Positions 9,655-20,400 of a stretch of 64,000 nt of DNA are shown in pieces. The notes under the pieces are model-generated. The model was not told the origin of the DNA. It saw nothing but the letters and a program-made list of their open reading frames with translations, and did no database searches. This DNA comes from Sanderia malayensis (taxonomy: Eukaryota > Cnidaria > Scyphozoa > Semaeostomeae > Pelagiidae). Location: the NCBI GenBank assembly GCA_013076295.1, contig RQOL01000618.1, forward strand, positions 1,488,001-1,552,000. Direction: 5' to 3'. Each line of letters begins with the position of its first letter. The first letter of the stretch is position 1. Both the position numbers and the translations under genes were made by a program.

Positions 9655-11763
9655 TCTTGGACAATTTCGAAAACTATTCATCCATCTGTACAACTCTATA
9701 GATTATACTATATACTATGTTGTTTCCTACTAATATAAGCTTGTATTGCATACTATAACTGCCATATCTGGCAATATACTAGTGTTTTACTGCAACCAGC
9801 ATCTTTTAGTGTCTTATGATATATAGCACTATAACCAATTTATCTCTTCTCCACACATTTTAGCAAAATCCAAAGGTATTTTCATGTCATGTAATGCATT
9901 GTTGAATGAATTGATGGAGAATGCCAATTATTTGCTCAGCTCTCTTGCCTTTTGGTTTTGTCAGGACGTGGCAGCGAATTGAGACCATACGTTGAGACGA
10001 AAGAGTGCATGATATGCTTGTATTTGACGTTTTACAGTAAGTTTGCCGAAGACAAATACAAAATACAATGCGCACCTTTAAGAGCAACAGCGCCTTGCAG
10101 CTGAGACAATAACAATGGCTCGTCCACGATCGTCGTTGTCTGTTTTACACCTCTTTATACTCTTGCTAATGCTTTACATGTTTCAGAGCATTGGGTAGAC
10201 GTTTTTTTATTGGAAAGTCTTGGAGTACTTAATGTTTTTCAATTTGGCGTGACAGTTTTGACGTTTTTGTACTTACAGTTTCTTAATTGGCTTCTTATTT
10301 TTGAGATTTTGGAATCATCTTATTATTTGGAAGTTGAGCGTTTTTGGATGGATATAAACCCAGATCGTCACAAAATACCTCATGCAGAGCAAAATAAAAA
10401 GTTGAAATCTTTTCCAAACGAAAGTTAACGAATTTTTTTATATTCACTGAGGCCATATCCTGCGCAAGTCAATGGAAATTTTGCATTTTTTTAATCGTTT
10501 TTGAGCCTGGTACTAAATTTTCTCAATTTGGCCATCCTATTTCTAGTTTTTTATAAACCTGTTTCTTGTAAAAAAAACGTGTATGGGAAAAAGTAGGTAG
10601 TGGAAAGAAATGCACAGGTATTGTCAAGGTTGCATGAAAAACTGGTAATAATATTGCAGGAAGCTGGACCAGTTTGAGAAGGATGCTTTTGAGATAATCA
10701 GTGGCGGCGCCAGCTCCAAAAAAGTGGGGGGGATTTTTTTCCCGGGCGGGCAAGAAGTTTTTAAAAATTGTGTCTTGCTGTTGTAGGGAAACATGACGTG
10801 CCGAAGGCACGCACGCAATGGGTCCAGGGCAGTGCCCTGGTAGGGGTCCAGGGGGCGAAGCCCCCGGAAGCTCTCGGGGTTTCGTCATTTCTGAGGTTTC
10901 AAAATGGCTTAGGATCCTTTGACTTCTCTTTCTGCATACATTGAAGTAACCCTTTTGTGTTTTACATTGAAATTATCTTGCGACACAATTCACAGACCGT
11001 AGGCCTACACCCCCCCCCCAATTTTCTCATCGGATTTGCATGAATCTCAGAGACCATCTTTCTGAAAAAGTGGGGGGGACTAGTCCCCCCCATTCCCCCC
11101 CCTGGCGCCGCCACTGGAGATAATGTCAAGGTTTCGAGATGCAAGAGAGTTGCTTTGCCATTGCTTGGATTATCGGAGAATTTAGTCAACGAAGGAGAAA
11201 TTCTTTCACTCGGAATTCGGGTTTGAACTGGACTGCTTCACGTCAGCAGATCGAGAAAGTATTTTGAAGTCATATGACGCTGATAACAACCAATGACAAG
11301 CGTGCAAGTCACGTGAAATGGAAGGCCTGCTCAAACAAGACAGGAGCTCTTTTTGGTATGCTAATTTCTGATGCTGAGTCTTTTTTTGCTTTGTTCACCT
11401 GTCTTTGTGACGGCGTGACCCGCAGGCTCTTTCAAGGGAGGGGAGACACACGAACAAAGCAAAAGGGAGGGGGGAATTTGACGATTGGCACAATGTACGT
11501 AACACGTAACGTGATAGAGCTTTCTGATTGTTTGTGTTGGCGTGGGGTCATACAGTTACAGCCCACAAAGCAATGCCCTATTGATATTTCTCTTGTTTTG
11601 GGTAGAAATACGCTGAAAGTTTTTCAGCCATTGGTTGGTTCTTATATGCGAGTTTTTACTGTAGTTGTGTAACATTTCGTGACGTGACGTGTCTGCTGTC
11701 GTGCGGCTGTTCTTCTGAGGAGAGTTAAAGTATCACGAGACGTTTCCTTGAAGTGAAAACAAC
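9655..11763. other. Intergenic region between LU genes
   Basis: No gene is supported. The region contains the hAT-type element at 10699-11116. Elsewhere it is AT-rich unique-looking sequence. TGACGTGACGT at about 11681-11691, just upstream of the next LU gene, holds two overlapping cAMP-response-like TGACGT motifs; whether they act is unknown. Confidence 0.45.
10699..11116. mobile_element. Non-autonomous hAT-type transposon (418 bp) with 8-bp TSD
   Basis: The ends are perfect 15-bp TIRs, CAGTGGCGGCGCCAG (10699-10713) and its complement (11102-11116). Both are flanked by the exact direct repeat GAGATAAT (10691-10698 and 11117-11124). An 8-bp duplication with CAGTGGCG termini is the signature of the hAT superfamily. 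The interior has G/C runs (AAAGTGGGGGGG near each end) and a short hairpin (GGGGGCGAAGCCCCC near 10850). It has no transposase frame, so an autonomous relative elsewhere would have mobilised it. Confidence 0.93.
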
Positions 11764-12177
11764 ATGCAACACCACGAAATTATCTTTATTGTACTGCTCT
11801 CTTGCGGCATATTTTATGGGGTGAAGGCCTTCACGTGCAGAGACGGTATAGAGAACAATTTCGCTTATGTTTATACCGAGGGAAAGACGTGCAAAACTAA
11901 CCAGACAGCGTGCTTTCAGTCGAAGAAGTGCGAAACAATCGGGGATACAGAATTCATCGACTACCACTGGAGCTGCATTGATAAAAAGTACTGCAAGGTG
12001 GGCTCAAATGGTAAAAGCTATGCAAAAAACAAAGGTGTCAGGGGTGTCTGTTGCTTTACAAGCAATTGCAATGCCCACAGAATGAAGGAGTGTTCGGCTG
12101 GTTATCGCAACGCCATGTCAACGGCCTATGTTATTGTCGCAGCATTTGTTGCCTGCCTACTGGCTTTACAAGTTTAA
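11764..12177 (+). CDS. Single-LU-domain secreted/GPI-anchored protein, intronless
   Basis: A 137-residue single-exon product. The signal peptide MQHHEIIFIVLLSCGIFYG is followed by a mature chain from about FTCRDG. The ten cysteines follow the cluster order, with CCFTSNCN and a final Cys in MKECSAG. The tail (VIVAAFVACLLALQV) is hydrophobic and suits GPI attachment. The N-terminal mature segment (FTCRDGIENNFAYVY) is closest to domain 1 of the two-domain gene at 5422 (FKCRDGMESPIAYVY) rather than to its neighbours at 6700 and 9226. The cluster therefore contains at least two sub-lineages. The role is unknown. Confidence 0.85.
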   Translation: MQHHEIIFIVLLSCGIFYGVKAFTCRDGIENNFAYVYTEGKTCKTNQTACFQSKKCETIGDTEFIDYHWSCIDKKYCKVGSNGKSYAKNKGVRGVCCFTSNCNAHRMKECSAGYRNAMSTAYVIVAAFVACLLALQV

Positions 12178-14466
12178 TAATATAGTTATGGAAGATTTGC
12201 TGAGCAGCTACATAACCTATCGTGTGCTTTGATTATATTAAAAATGACTTATACTGGACTGGACTTTTTTTCTTATGATTTATTATGATTTTCGAAACTG
12301 CTGTATGCATTAATCCTTAGGAAATAACGGCTTGATTTCTTGTTTTAAAGCTGCACGCGATTCTAGTTTAAATTCCACATAAATATTAATTATATTTGCA
12401 CATTATACATTATAAACCAAATTTTGCCAATAATTAAATGTTTTTGTGTGTTATTTCCCATGAAATGATGGTGATATGCGACATTTTTGTCTTTGAGATA
12501 GATCCATCATCTAGCAACACTGTGATGCGATTACGCAAAATATTGAAAATGCGTGGTCACGAATTTTGCACAGCAAAGCGTTTTACACCAACTTGCACCT
12601 TGCAGTGTCACGCTAAGATATTACCGCAGTAAAGTGTGATTAACTTGATTTAGATTTGGGGAAACATTGCAACTTTCTAGATTTTTTTACTGAACATTGT
12701 TCTATTATGCTTTTTTTGAAAAGTGATCCACAAAACTGTTTTATAATACGGTGATTCGAAAAATTTATGTACCTGTTTGACAAATTTTTCAAGACGAAAT
12801 CGAAGTGGGCTTGCTTGACAAATTTTTAATTTGTTCTTACGTTAATAAGCTTTTTATACATTTCATGCATAAAACCATACATTTTTTACTCAATTAAGAC
12901 CACAGTCTTACAATTTTCAAATTAGTTAGCTACTCTCATGCCAGGCAAAGATATTACAGAATTTTGTTGCTAGGGCCAAGGACCCGCTGCTGTTCCAAAA
13001 ATTTTTCAATTTAGTGAAGAGAAATTGTGGTTATTAAAACAATAAAAAGTGGTTTTAGAAAACTATTAATATTATTGCAATCAAAAGTCGTCTATGTAAG
13101 TTAAAAGTTAAAGCAGCATTATGTCCACTATTAATTTCCCTTGATATGACTTATTTCACTTGAATGACTCACAGTTTTCTTCAAAAAAAGGGAAAATAGA
13201 TTACCAAATTGTTTTTACTGAAACAATAAACGCGGTCTCTTTCGTGTGGACATGCCTTTGCGGCCTAAGACCCACAGGTCTTTGTTTTGTTTTTGCTGAT
13301 CAGTAACGAAGCGAAGCACACGAAAAGCGCAGCGTCGAGGGACCTGTTCATATGAGCCCGCTTGCCGAGCCAGCTCACTCAGCGAAATCTCATCTACTCC
13401 CCAAATCCCATACAAAATTTGTGTTCTGTTCATATGAGAAAGCGGGCTGGCCCGCTAAGCGAGATCTCACTGCAGCACTACCGAGATCTCGGCAAGCGGG
13501 CTGGAAATTTTCCCATATGAATACTCCATCCCGCTTACCGGGCCATAAGCGTGCCAACTGCGCATGCACAGCCATTGTTTTCATTGTCAATTTCTCAAGT
13601 GACAAATATCATGTTACAGTTTCTATCCCGGCAGGTGGGACGGAATTTTCTCATATGAACAGAATTTACATCTGTCTCGCTAGTGAGCTGGCCCGACGCC
13701 CGACAAGCGGGCTCATATGAATAGGCCCTAAACCTGCTTAAGCGCAAGTAAAACGTCGCGTTCGTCACGTGCCAAAATAAATGCACAAGTATATATTTTT
13801 ATTACAATTATCTTTGAAGCCAGAATGAGGCCAGTCATGCGCAGATGCGATTATCACGAGAGCACCAAAAGAATCACAATCTTTGTTCGTTGTGGAGATC
13901 GTCGAGATCGTCGCTACAAGTCCTTATTTTTGATATTTGTTATTCATCTACAGTTTTCGAATGAGCCCAGTCCTCTTAATTAATACAAGTGCAAATTTGT
14001 CATCAATTTTTTTATGTTAGAATCAAAATAAATCAAAAAGAAAAAAGAAAATTTAAGATACTGTTTAAGACAAGCCGTTGATTTTTTTGTGCTTTTGGAT
14101 TTACAAGGTTTACGATCTTCATTTTAATTTTGATGGCGGGCCAACCTAACCACATTTGGTTTGGTTTACCGTTCCAGTGTCCCATAAGGTGTAGTTAGAG
14201 ATTACCGATATATAATGTCACTGTTGAAAATAAAGTGCCAGTACGTGATGTGAGAGCCCCGATTAGTGAGACTAAGCCCCGATTCTGGCATACAATCCCA
14301 CAATGCACAGAAGGCCGTACCCACCATGCAATGGAAGCGTGCACGACAAAAATTTGTAATGGTGGCATGGCTCAACAGAAGTGAGGGCGATATTTAAGAG
14401 GTCTTTGAACAGAAATAGTAGATTTGATTGCTTTTGTTGGGACGTTGGTATTTTATCATCAGAAAT
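12178..14466. other. Intergenic region between LU cluster and YTHDC1
   Basis: No gene is seen. It is AT-rich, with a 392-bp MITE at 13338-13729. The last few hundred bases before 14467 would hold the promoter of the YTH gene; no clear core element stands out. Confidence 0.45.
13338..13729. mobile_element. 392-bp MITE, TIR GGGaCCTGTTCATATGAGCCCGC family
   Basis: The left end reads AGGGACCTGTTCATATGAGC and the right end on the other strand AGGGCCTATTCATATGAGCC. Pairing continues through CCGCTTG. Internal copies of TCATATGA and AGCGGGCTGG repeat, and the palindrome CCGAGATCTCGGC lies at 13481-13493. The same palindrome and a similar terminus occur in the element at 24476-24901, so both belong to one family group. 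It has no coding capacity. The TSD could not be fixed. Confidence 0.8.
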
Positions 14467-17400
14467 ATGTCTGCCGAGGACCCAGAAGAAGGAGAATTAG
14501 AAAAGACTCAAGATGAACTGAACGAAAGTAAGTAATAAATCTTATTTTGTTGATGGCATGTCTTAGGCCGTTACATCGAGATGATATGATGTTTCTTTTT
14601 CGTTGATACGTTGCTGATTTTTCCAATGCCGAAAATTACTTAGTAGGATTGTATAGAACCTTCATGTTGAATGTTGGAATCTGTTTATATACATTGGACA
14701 AAGAGATGCGTTTGTATTTCAATGTCACCTGTCTTGTGTTACGACTTTGAGAGCGAGAGGTAACGATGGATAATGATATAGTTTGATTTTGAAAACCAGA
14801 AATAAAATTGCTGAAGACAAATTAAAAATATGGATATTAGCTGCATCGAGCCCAATATCATCGCCAAAGGAATGTCCAGCTGTTTTTCTTTAGGGCATTG
14901 GGGATCCTCTGTCGTAGTGATAATATGTTTTTATTGCGAGATTGATTAACAATATGACAATTGATTAATTTTCTTGATAGGTACTACTGAAGTAAATGTT
15001 CTTCACGATATCCTTGGACTTGATTCAGAGACAAAAGATGAGTTTCAAGAAGAGCTTGAAAATGATGATACTTTGGCAACTGGTAAGTGGGATTTAATTG
15101 ACAACAATGTGGCTGCAATTTATGATCCCCCCTTGATTGTAGAACAGTAACCCTTAAATACACAGGGTCCAGCTTGTATTTGCAAGCAGTGGCGTAGATA
15201 AAGGGGGGTCAGGGGAGGCAAAAAACCCCCTGTGGAGCTAAACTGCTGTTTTGTCGGAAAATTGCTGATAGTTGTAGTGACTGCATCAAATTAATAAGGG
15301 GTAGCTTCATGGAGACCCTGAACTGTCTTGGGGTATCATGTTATTGTGCTTCTTGTTTACTGTGATGCAAAAGCAATGTGAATCTTGAGTGATTGCTGAA
15401 TATACTCACTTGTTGCAGTTGAACCGGTGGAGGTGCCCAAGGCTGCAAGAAGAAAATCAGAAAAGAAGACAAAGAAATCAGGAAAGCCTTCTCCCAAAAA
15501 GTCACCCACTAAAGCGAAACAATCAAAGAAGACGTCAGCTTCAAAAGATAGTGATAAATTAGAATCTTCCGCTGGTGCGGTTGCTGGAACAGACAGAGAC
15601 AAAGCAGGCCACCATGTTGAAAAGTTGGACAAGGAATTGCCAAGGAATGAGGAGAAGTCAAAAAAGTTGACAAGCGAATCGAATGAAGAGACATCTGAGA
15701 CTGAGGAGAAAGGAGCGAAACCAGCCGATGAAATGAGGTTGGAAAACAAAATTGATTCTAAGGTTGTTAGTCCAGTAAAGAGTGCAAAATCAACAAAGAA
15801 AAAAGCCACGAGCGCTAAATCTGCATCAAAGAGGCCTTCAAGTAAGACAGGAAAGAGTGCTGTTGCGAAGAATAGTAGCAGCAGCATGCCTGCACCCAGT
15901 GCAGCAAAACAAGAGACTAAGACTGTTACAACTGCAACTGAGGTGAAAGATGAAGGCAACCAGAATCCACCACTTGAACAGAGTGCAGGAAATGATGCTG
16001 ATGATTCAAGGATGGATGTTGACGCACATAAAGAGGTCGGTTTTAAGAATAAATCTGAAGATAAGAAAGCAGTTAATGCTGGAACCGATGTTAATGTTAA
16101 AGGTGAGTTAAGCTCTGAGTCGGGTGCTGGGAAGAAAAGGAAAGATGCAAAGGTGAGCAGTAAAGGAAGGCAAGAAGGTGAAGCCAGTGTAGAGAAGAAA
16201 AAGTTCACTGACGGTGCTGGGAAGTTGAAGAAGGCAAAAGCTGGAAAGGCTAAAGAAAGCAGTGATTCAAAGGTATGCTTCTGATACAATAGAACCCTGA
16301 TACAGGCTATTGTTTTTAAAGCAATAGGGTATTGTTTTGAACATAAATTTTATCGTGGAAGGTTCTTAATTCACTTGTTCTTGTATACGGGTTTTTACTG
16401 TACAACATTGATATTGTTTTTACTGTAGCTTGTTGATTGAAAAGCTTCTGTTTTATTTCTTCTCCTTCTACCTTTTCTTTCTCTATTTACCTGTTAGCAT
16501 TGTACTGAGTTTTCTACCACATTTCTAGGCTGGTGCAAAGAAAGAGAAGAGTAAATCTGAGAAACAAACAAAAAAAGAAAAGGTCCAATCTAAAGCAAAG
16601 CAAACTAAAGATGGTATGAAGGAATTCACGAATTCTCTTTGCTTTATCATATCATCTGCAAACTGCAAGATGAATTTTATTAAATTCCATGTTTAATTTT
16701 GCAATGAGTTTCTTGCTGAATTTAATTCGGCAAAGTAAACATGTAATACACGTTTACTTTCCGTTTACTTCATTGTTTGATTGCTTGTCAATTCTATAGC
16801 CAAGTGCACGCGATCACATGTTTTCTCCTGTTTTGTCTTGCTTAATGCCTGCTAAATTCTCCCTGTAGATGCCCAGCCTAGCGATGCGAATGATAAGCAC
16901 GTTGAAGTTGATCTTCAAGACAACAAAGATGATATGCAAGTCATTGATGACGTAGCCGAAAGTGACGATCTCCACGATAGCGATGACGTCATATCGAATC
17001 ATTATGCCTCCGGGTTTGAGGATATGTCTTCGATTAGCGGTTCGATATCGCGCTCCAGATCTCGCACACCCATGTCCAGCAGTCGGTCCCGGTCTCGTTC
17101 TGGTTCCAAAGCATCGTCCGGTGAGCTTGGTGGCCTCGTTTTGCTTCAGTTTTATCAACTGGAATGATACAATTCTATTGTTTGATTGCGTAGCCTGTTT
17201 TTTTGAAAGCTTTTGCAGTTTTTAATTTTGTGCAACAATGCGTGCAATATGTGCACGTAATGCACATCTGCTCGTGTACGTGCAAATTTCAGGCCACGCA
17301 TTTCAACTTTCTTAAGTAGCTGCTAGTATTTATTGAGATGAATTTTGACTCTCTTTTTGTAGATTCCTTTGAAAAGCTCGAGAAAGCTGAGAAAGAACGG

Positions 17401-20400
17401 AGCAGAAAGCGTAAACTACCCGAAAATGAACAGAGTAATTACCTTACTTAACCTCCTTAGAATATGTTACATCGTATTGCTTCTCAATGGCATATTTGCC
17501 TTGGCCAGGGGGGTGGATTGTGGTGTTAATTTGACTGATGCTCTTTTCTACAGCTTTCGATGATGATGTTAAGAGCAAAGTTTCCAAAGCCATGTCAGAA
17601 AGCAATCAAAAAGCTCTGGATGATTTTCTGCGAGGATCTCGATATTTCATCATCAAAAGCAACAACTACGAGAATGTATCTTTATCAAAGGCCAAGGTAA
17701 ACACCGTGACGTCATTTACATTTGCATGTCCTGTCAACTGCTGAGATGATTTCTTTCATACATCTGGTCTCTCTGTTACGACTTACGTTACGTTAAGTAT
17801 ATGTTACGTTCTGTTACGTTAAGTATACAAGAGCTTAAATATAAACGTTTATACTCTTAAAGGATGTTCTATTTAAAAGTGTATGCTCTTTTACATATGT
17901 TCCATTTTACATACATTTTTACATTACTCGGACAGCATTGTTAGTATAAAATGTATGCACATCAGTAAAAGCCCGCATATAAGAACCAATGGATTAAGAA
18001 CCTTCAGGGTGACTTTGCTGCTCAAAACAATAGATGAAACAATAGCCTATTGTCTTGGAACAATAGGCTGTAAGGAAAATTTACAGGTTCTTATATGCTG
18101 GTTTTACTGTACAGTACAAACCCGCGTGTAGGAACCTGTAAATCGGCATCCAGCCTATCAATACAATATTCTATTGTGTGCTCTAATGTTTGGAATAGGA
18201 ATGATAGGATTGCTTTCATATTCTTGTTTTCACTGTAATCTTCATAGTGCGCATGCTCAAGATATTGCCTTTCGCATTTCCTACCTTATGTTGTTATGTT
18301 TTTCATTTTCAGGCCGTGTGGTCAACTCCTCCAGCTAACGAGAGGAAGCTGAACGATGCCTACAGAGTAAGCTACCTGTTGTATGAAATCATTCACCAAC
18401 TTTAATCCACGAACGTGACGTCAGAATGATACAGTTTACAGTCACTTTGATTGTTATGGGTTGCTTTTATCTAATTCGTGATGTTTTCTTCTGTATTAGC
18501 ACGCCGCGAATGTCATTCTCATATTCTCCGTGAAGGAAAGTGGCAGATTCCAGGGATTCTGTCGCTTAGCCTCGGAATCAAAACGAGATGGACCGATTAT
18601 ACCGTGGGTTTTGCCGCCTGGGTTCGATAGAAGAATTCTCGGAGGAGTTTTCAAGGTCGATTGGTTAAATAGGTATGTGATGCTGTGTCAAGCTATTCAC
18701 TAATGCTGGATTGGCAATGTTTTGGATGGTCCGTTGTATAATTTGTAATCTTCAAATGCGAATTGTCTAAGTTTGTGTCTATCTACTTACCAGGCACGAG
18801 TGTCCGTTTATGAAGTGCTCGCACCTTCGTAATCCTTGGAATGAAAATAAGGAAATCAAGATCTGCAGGGATGGCCAGGTAATGAGAGTGATTGTTATTT
18901 GATGGTTATTACATGATATTTGATTATTATAGTATGATATTTGATGGTTATATCATGATGTTTGATGGTTATAACATGAAATTTGATGGTTACAGCAATT
19001 TAATGGTTACAACATGAAATTTGATGGTTATAACTGGATATTTGATGACTTTAACATGAAATTTGATGGTTATAGCGTGATATTTGGTTATAGCATGATT
19101 TTTGATGGTTATAACATGAAGTCTGTTGGTTGTGTTTGTGTCAATTTGTGATTGTGATGCAAGTATGTCTTTTTTTACAGGAAGTAGAACCGAGCATTGG
19201 TGAGGCATTGTGTCGATTGTTTCCAATGGATGAGCACGTGGATCTTGCCCGGATATTACGTCACCGAAGGAATGACAAGAGAAGGGAATCACCAAGGTTA
19301 GAATACGCTGCAGACTTTGCCATATGTTTTTGTGGACGTGGAAGCTGCTTCTGTTTACAATTCAATAGATTTCACCTCGCACGTCACAACGGGTTTCCGA
19401 CCTGCAGCGCCATCACTCCGGCTTCGGATCATTGTGCGGATGCTTGGAAATACATCCGGATGCGGTTTTGTATTGGGCAGTTGATGCTCACCGGGCTTGC
19501 TATTGCTGTCAGGTTTTATCTTATCTCTGTTTTCCATTGCAGGATTAATCAGTCCCTCATTATAAACTGTTTTAACGAACTTTCCACTTTATCCCTCGAC
19601 TCCAACGAGAACTATTGTCGAACTGTAATGGCCCAACGAATTTGCGAGGCCCCAAATATTACCAGGACTTATTTCCTTTGGGTTGACGTTTTTTACAGAA
19701 CTTTGCTATGTTTGGCTAAGCGTCTTTCAGGTACATACGAACTGAAATGTACGGTATATTAGGCATGCTGATACACATGCCTGAAATATGGCAGCTTTTG
19801 AGAAGAGATAGCCAGTGAGATTCCTGGCCCATATATCAAGCAGATGTCTAAACGTCACCCCACTTCATGTCAAAAGCTGCTGGCACAGTGAACCCACGTG
19901 TGCATGTCGGATGGGGCAGTGTCTGTCGCATTCAACAGCAAGAGCTGGTCGGTTGGTCATAAAATAGCATCCTATTGCTAGATGAGTGTTAGCCATATTT
20001 AGCTGTTCATTGCAATACTGGTTTATTATTTCAACGAATGCTGTAATGGAGCAGTGAAGCGTTTATACAATGAACTTTCTAGAACTCTAAAGTGGTCTGA
20101 CAGACGCGGGTACAAAGGCACACCAGGTCCACGCAGAAGTATGCAACTTATTCCAGCGATTTACCGGCTGTATACGGACTGTATTCACCTTTGTATCATT
20201 TCAAATTCAAGCCAAGGCCGCAATATACACGATAAGATACACTCGTGTACAGCTAGGATGTTCAACAGCGAGCTGTCGAAGCTTATATCAGATGTCGTGT
20301 GAACTTTGGATGTCGTTATTATCGTTTATTTTCGTGCAAACAGCCGTGTTTTAGCGCTGCTTTAGCATATAGAACTGTCGCAGGGTTTGCATGCAACATA

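Noticed and set aside
5422..12177. Three-finger venom toxin genes
   Set aside because: The fold family is shared, but all members have hydrophobic C-terminal tails typical of GPI anchoring and cell-surface LU proteins; nothing in the sequence indicates a venom role.
13352..13720. 122-codon open frame
   Set aside because: It lies entirely within a non-coding MITE and crosses its inverted repeats.
15357..16289. 310-codon open frame on the minus strand
   Set aside because: It is the antisense mirror of the Lys/Ser-rich exon 3 of YTHDC1; A-rich Lys codons read as hydrophobic Phe/Leu on the other strand. It has no domain or promoter support.
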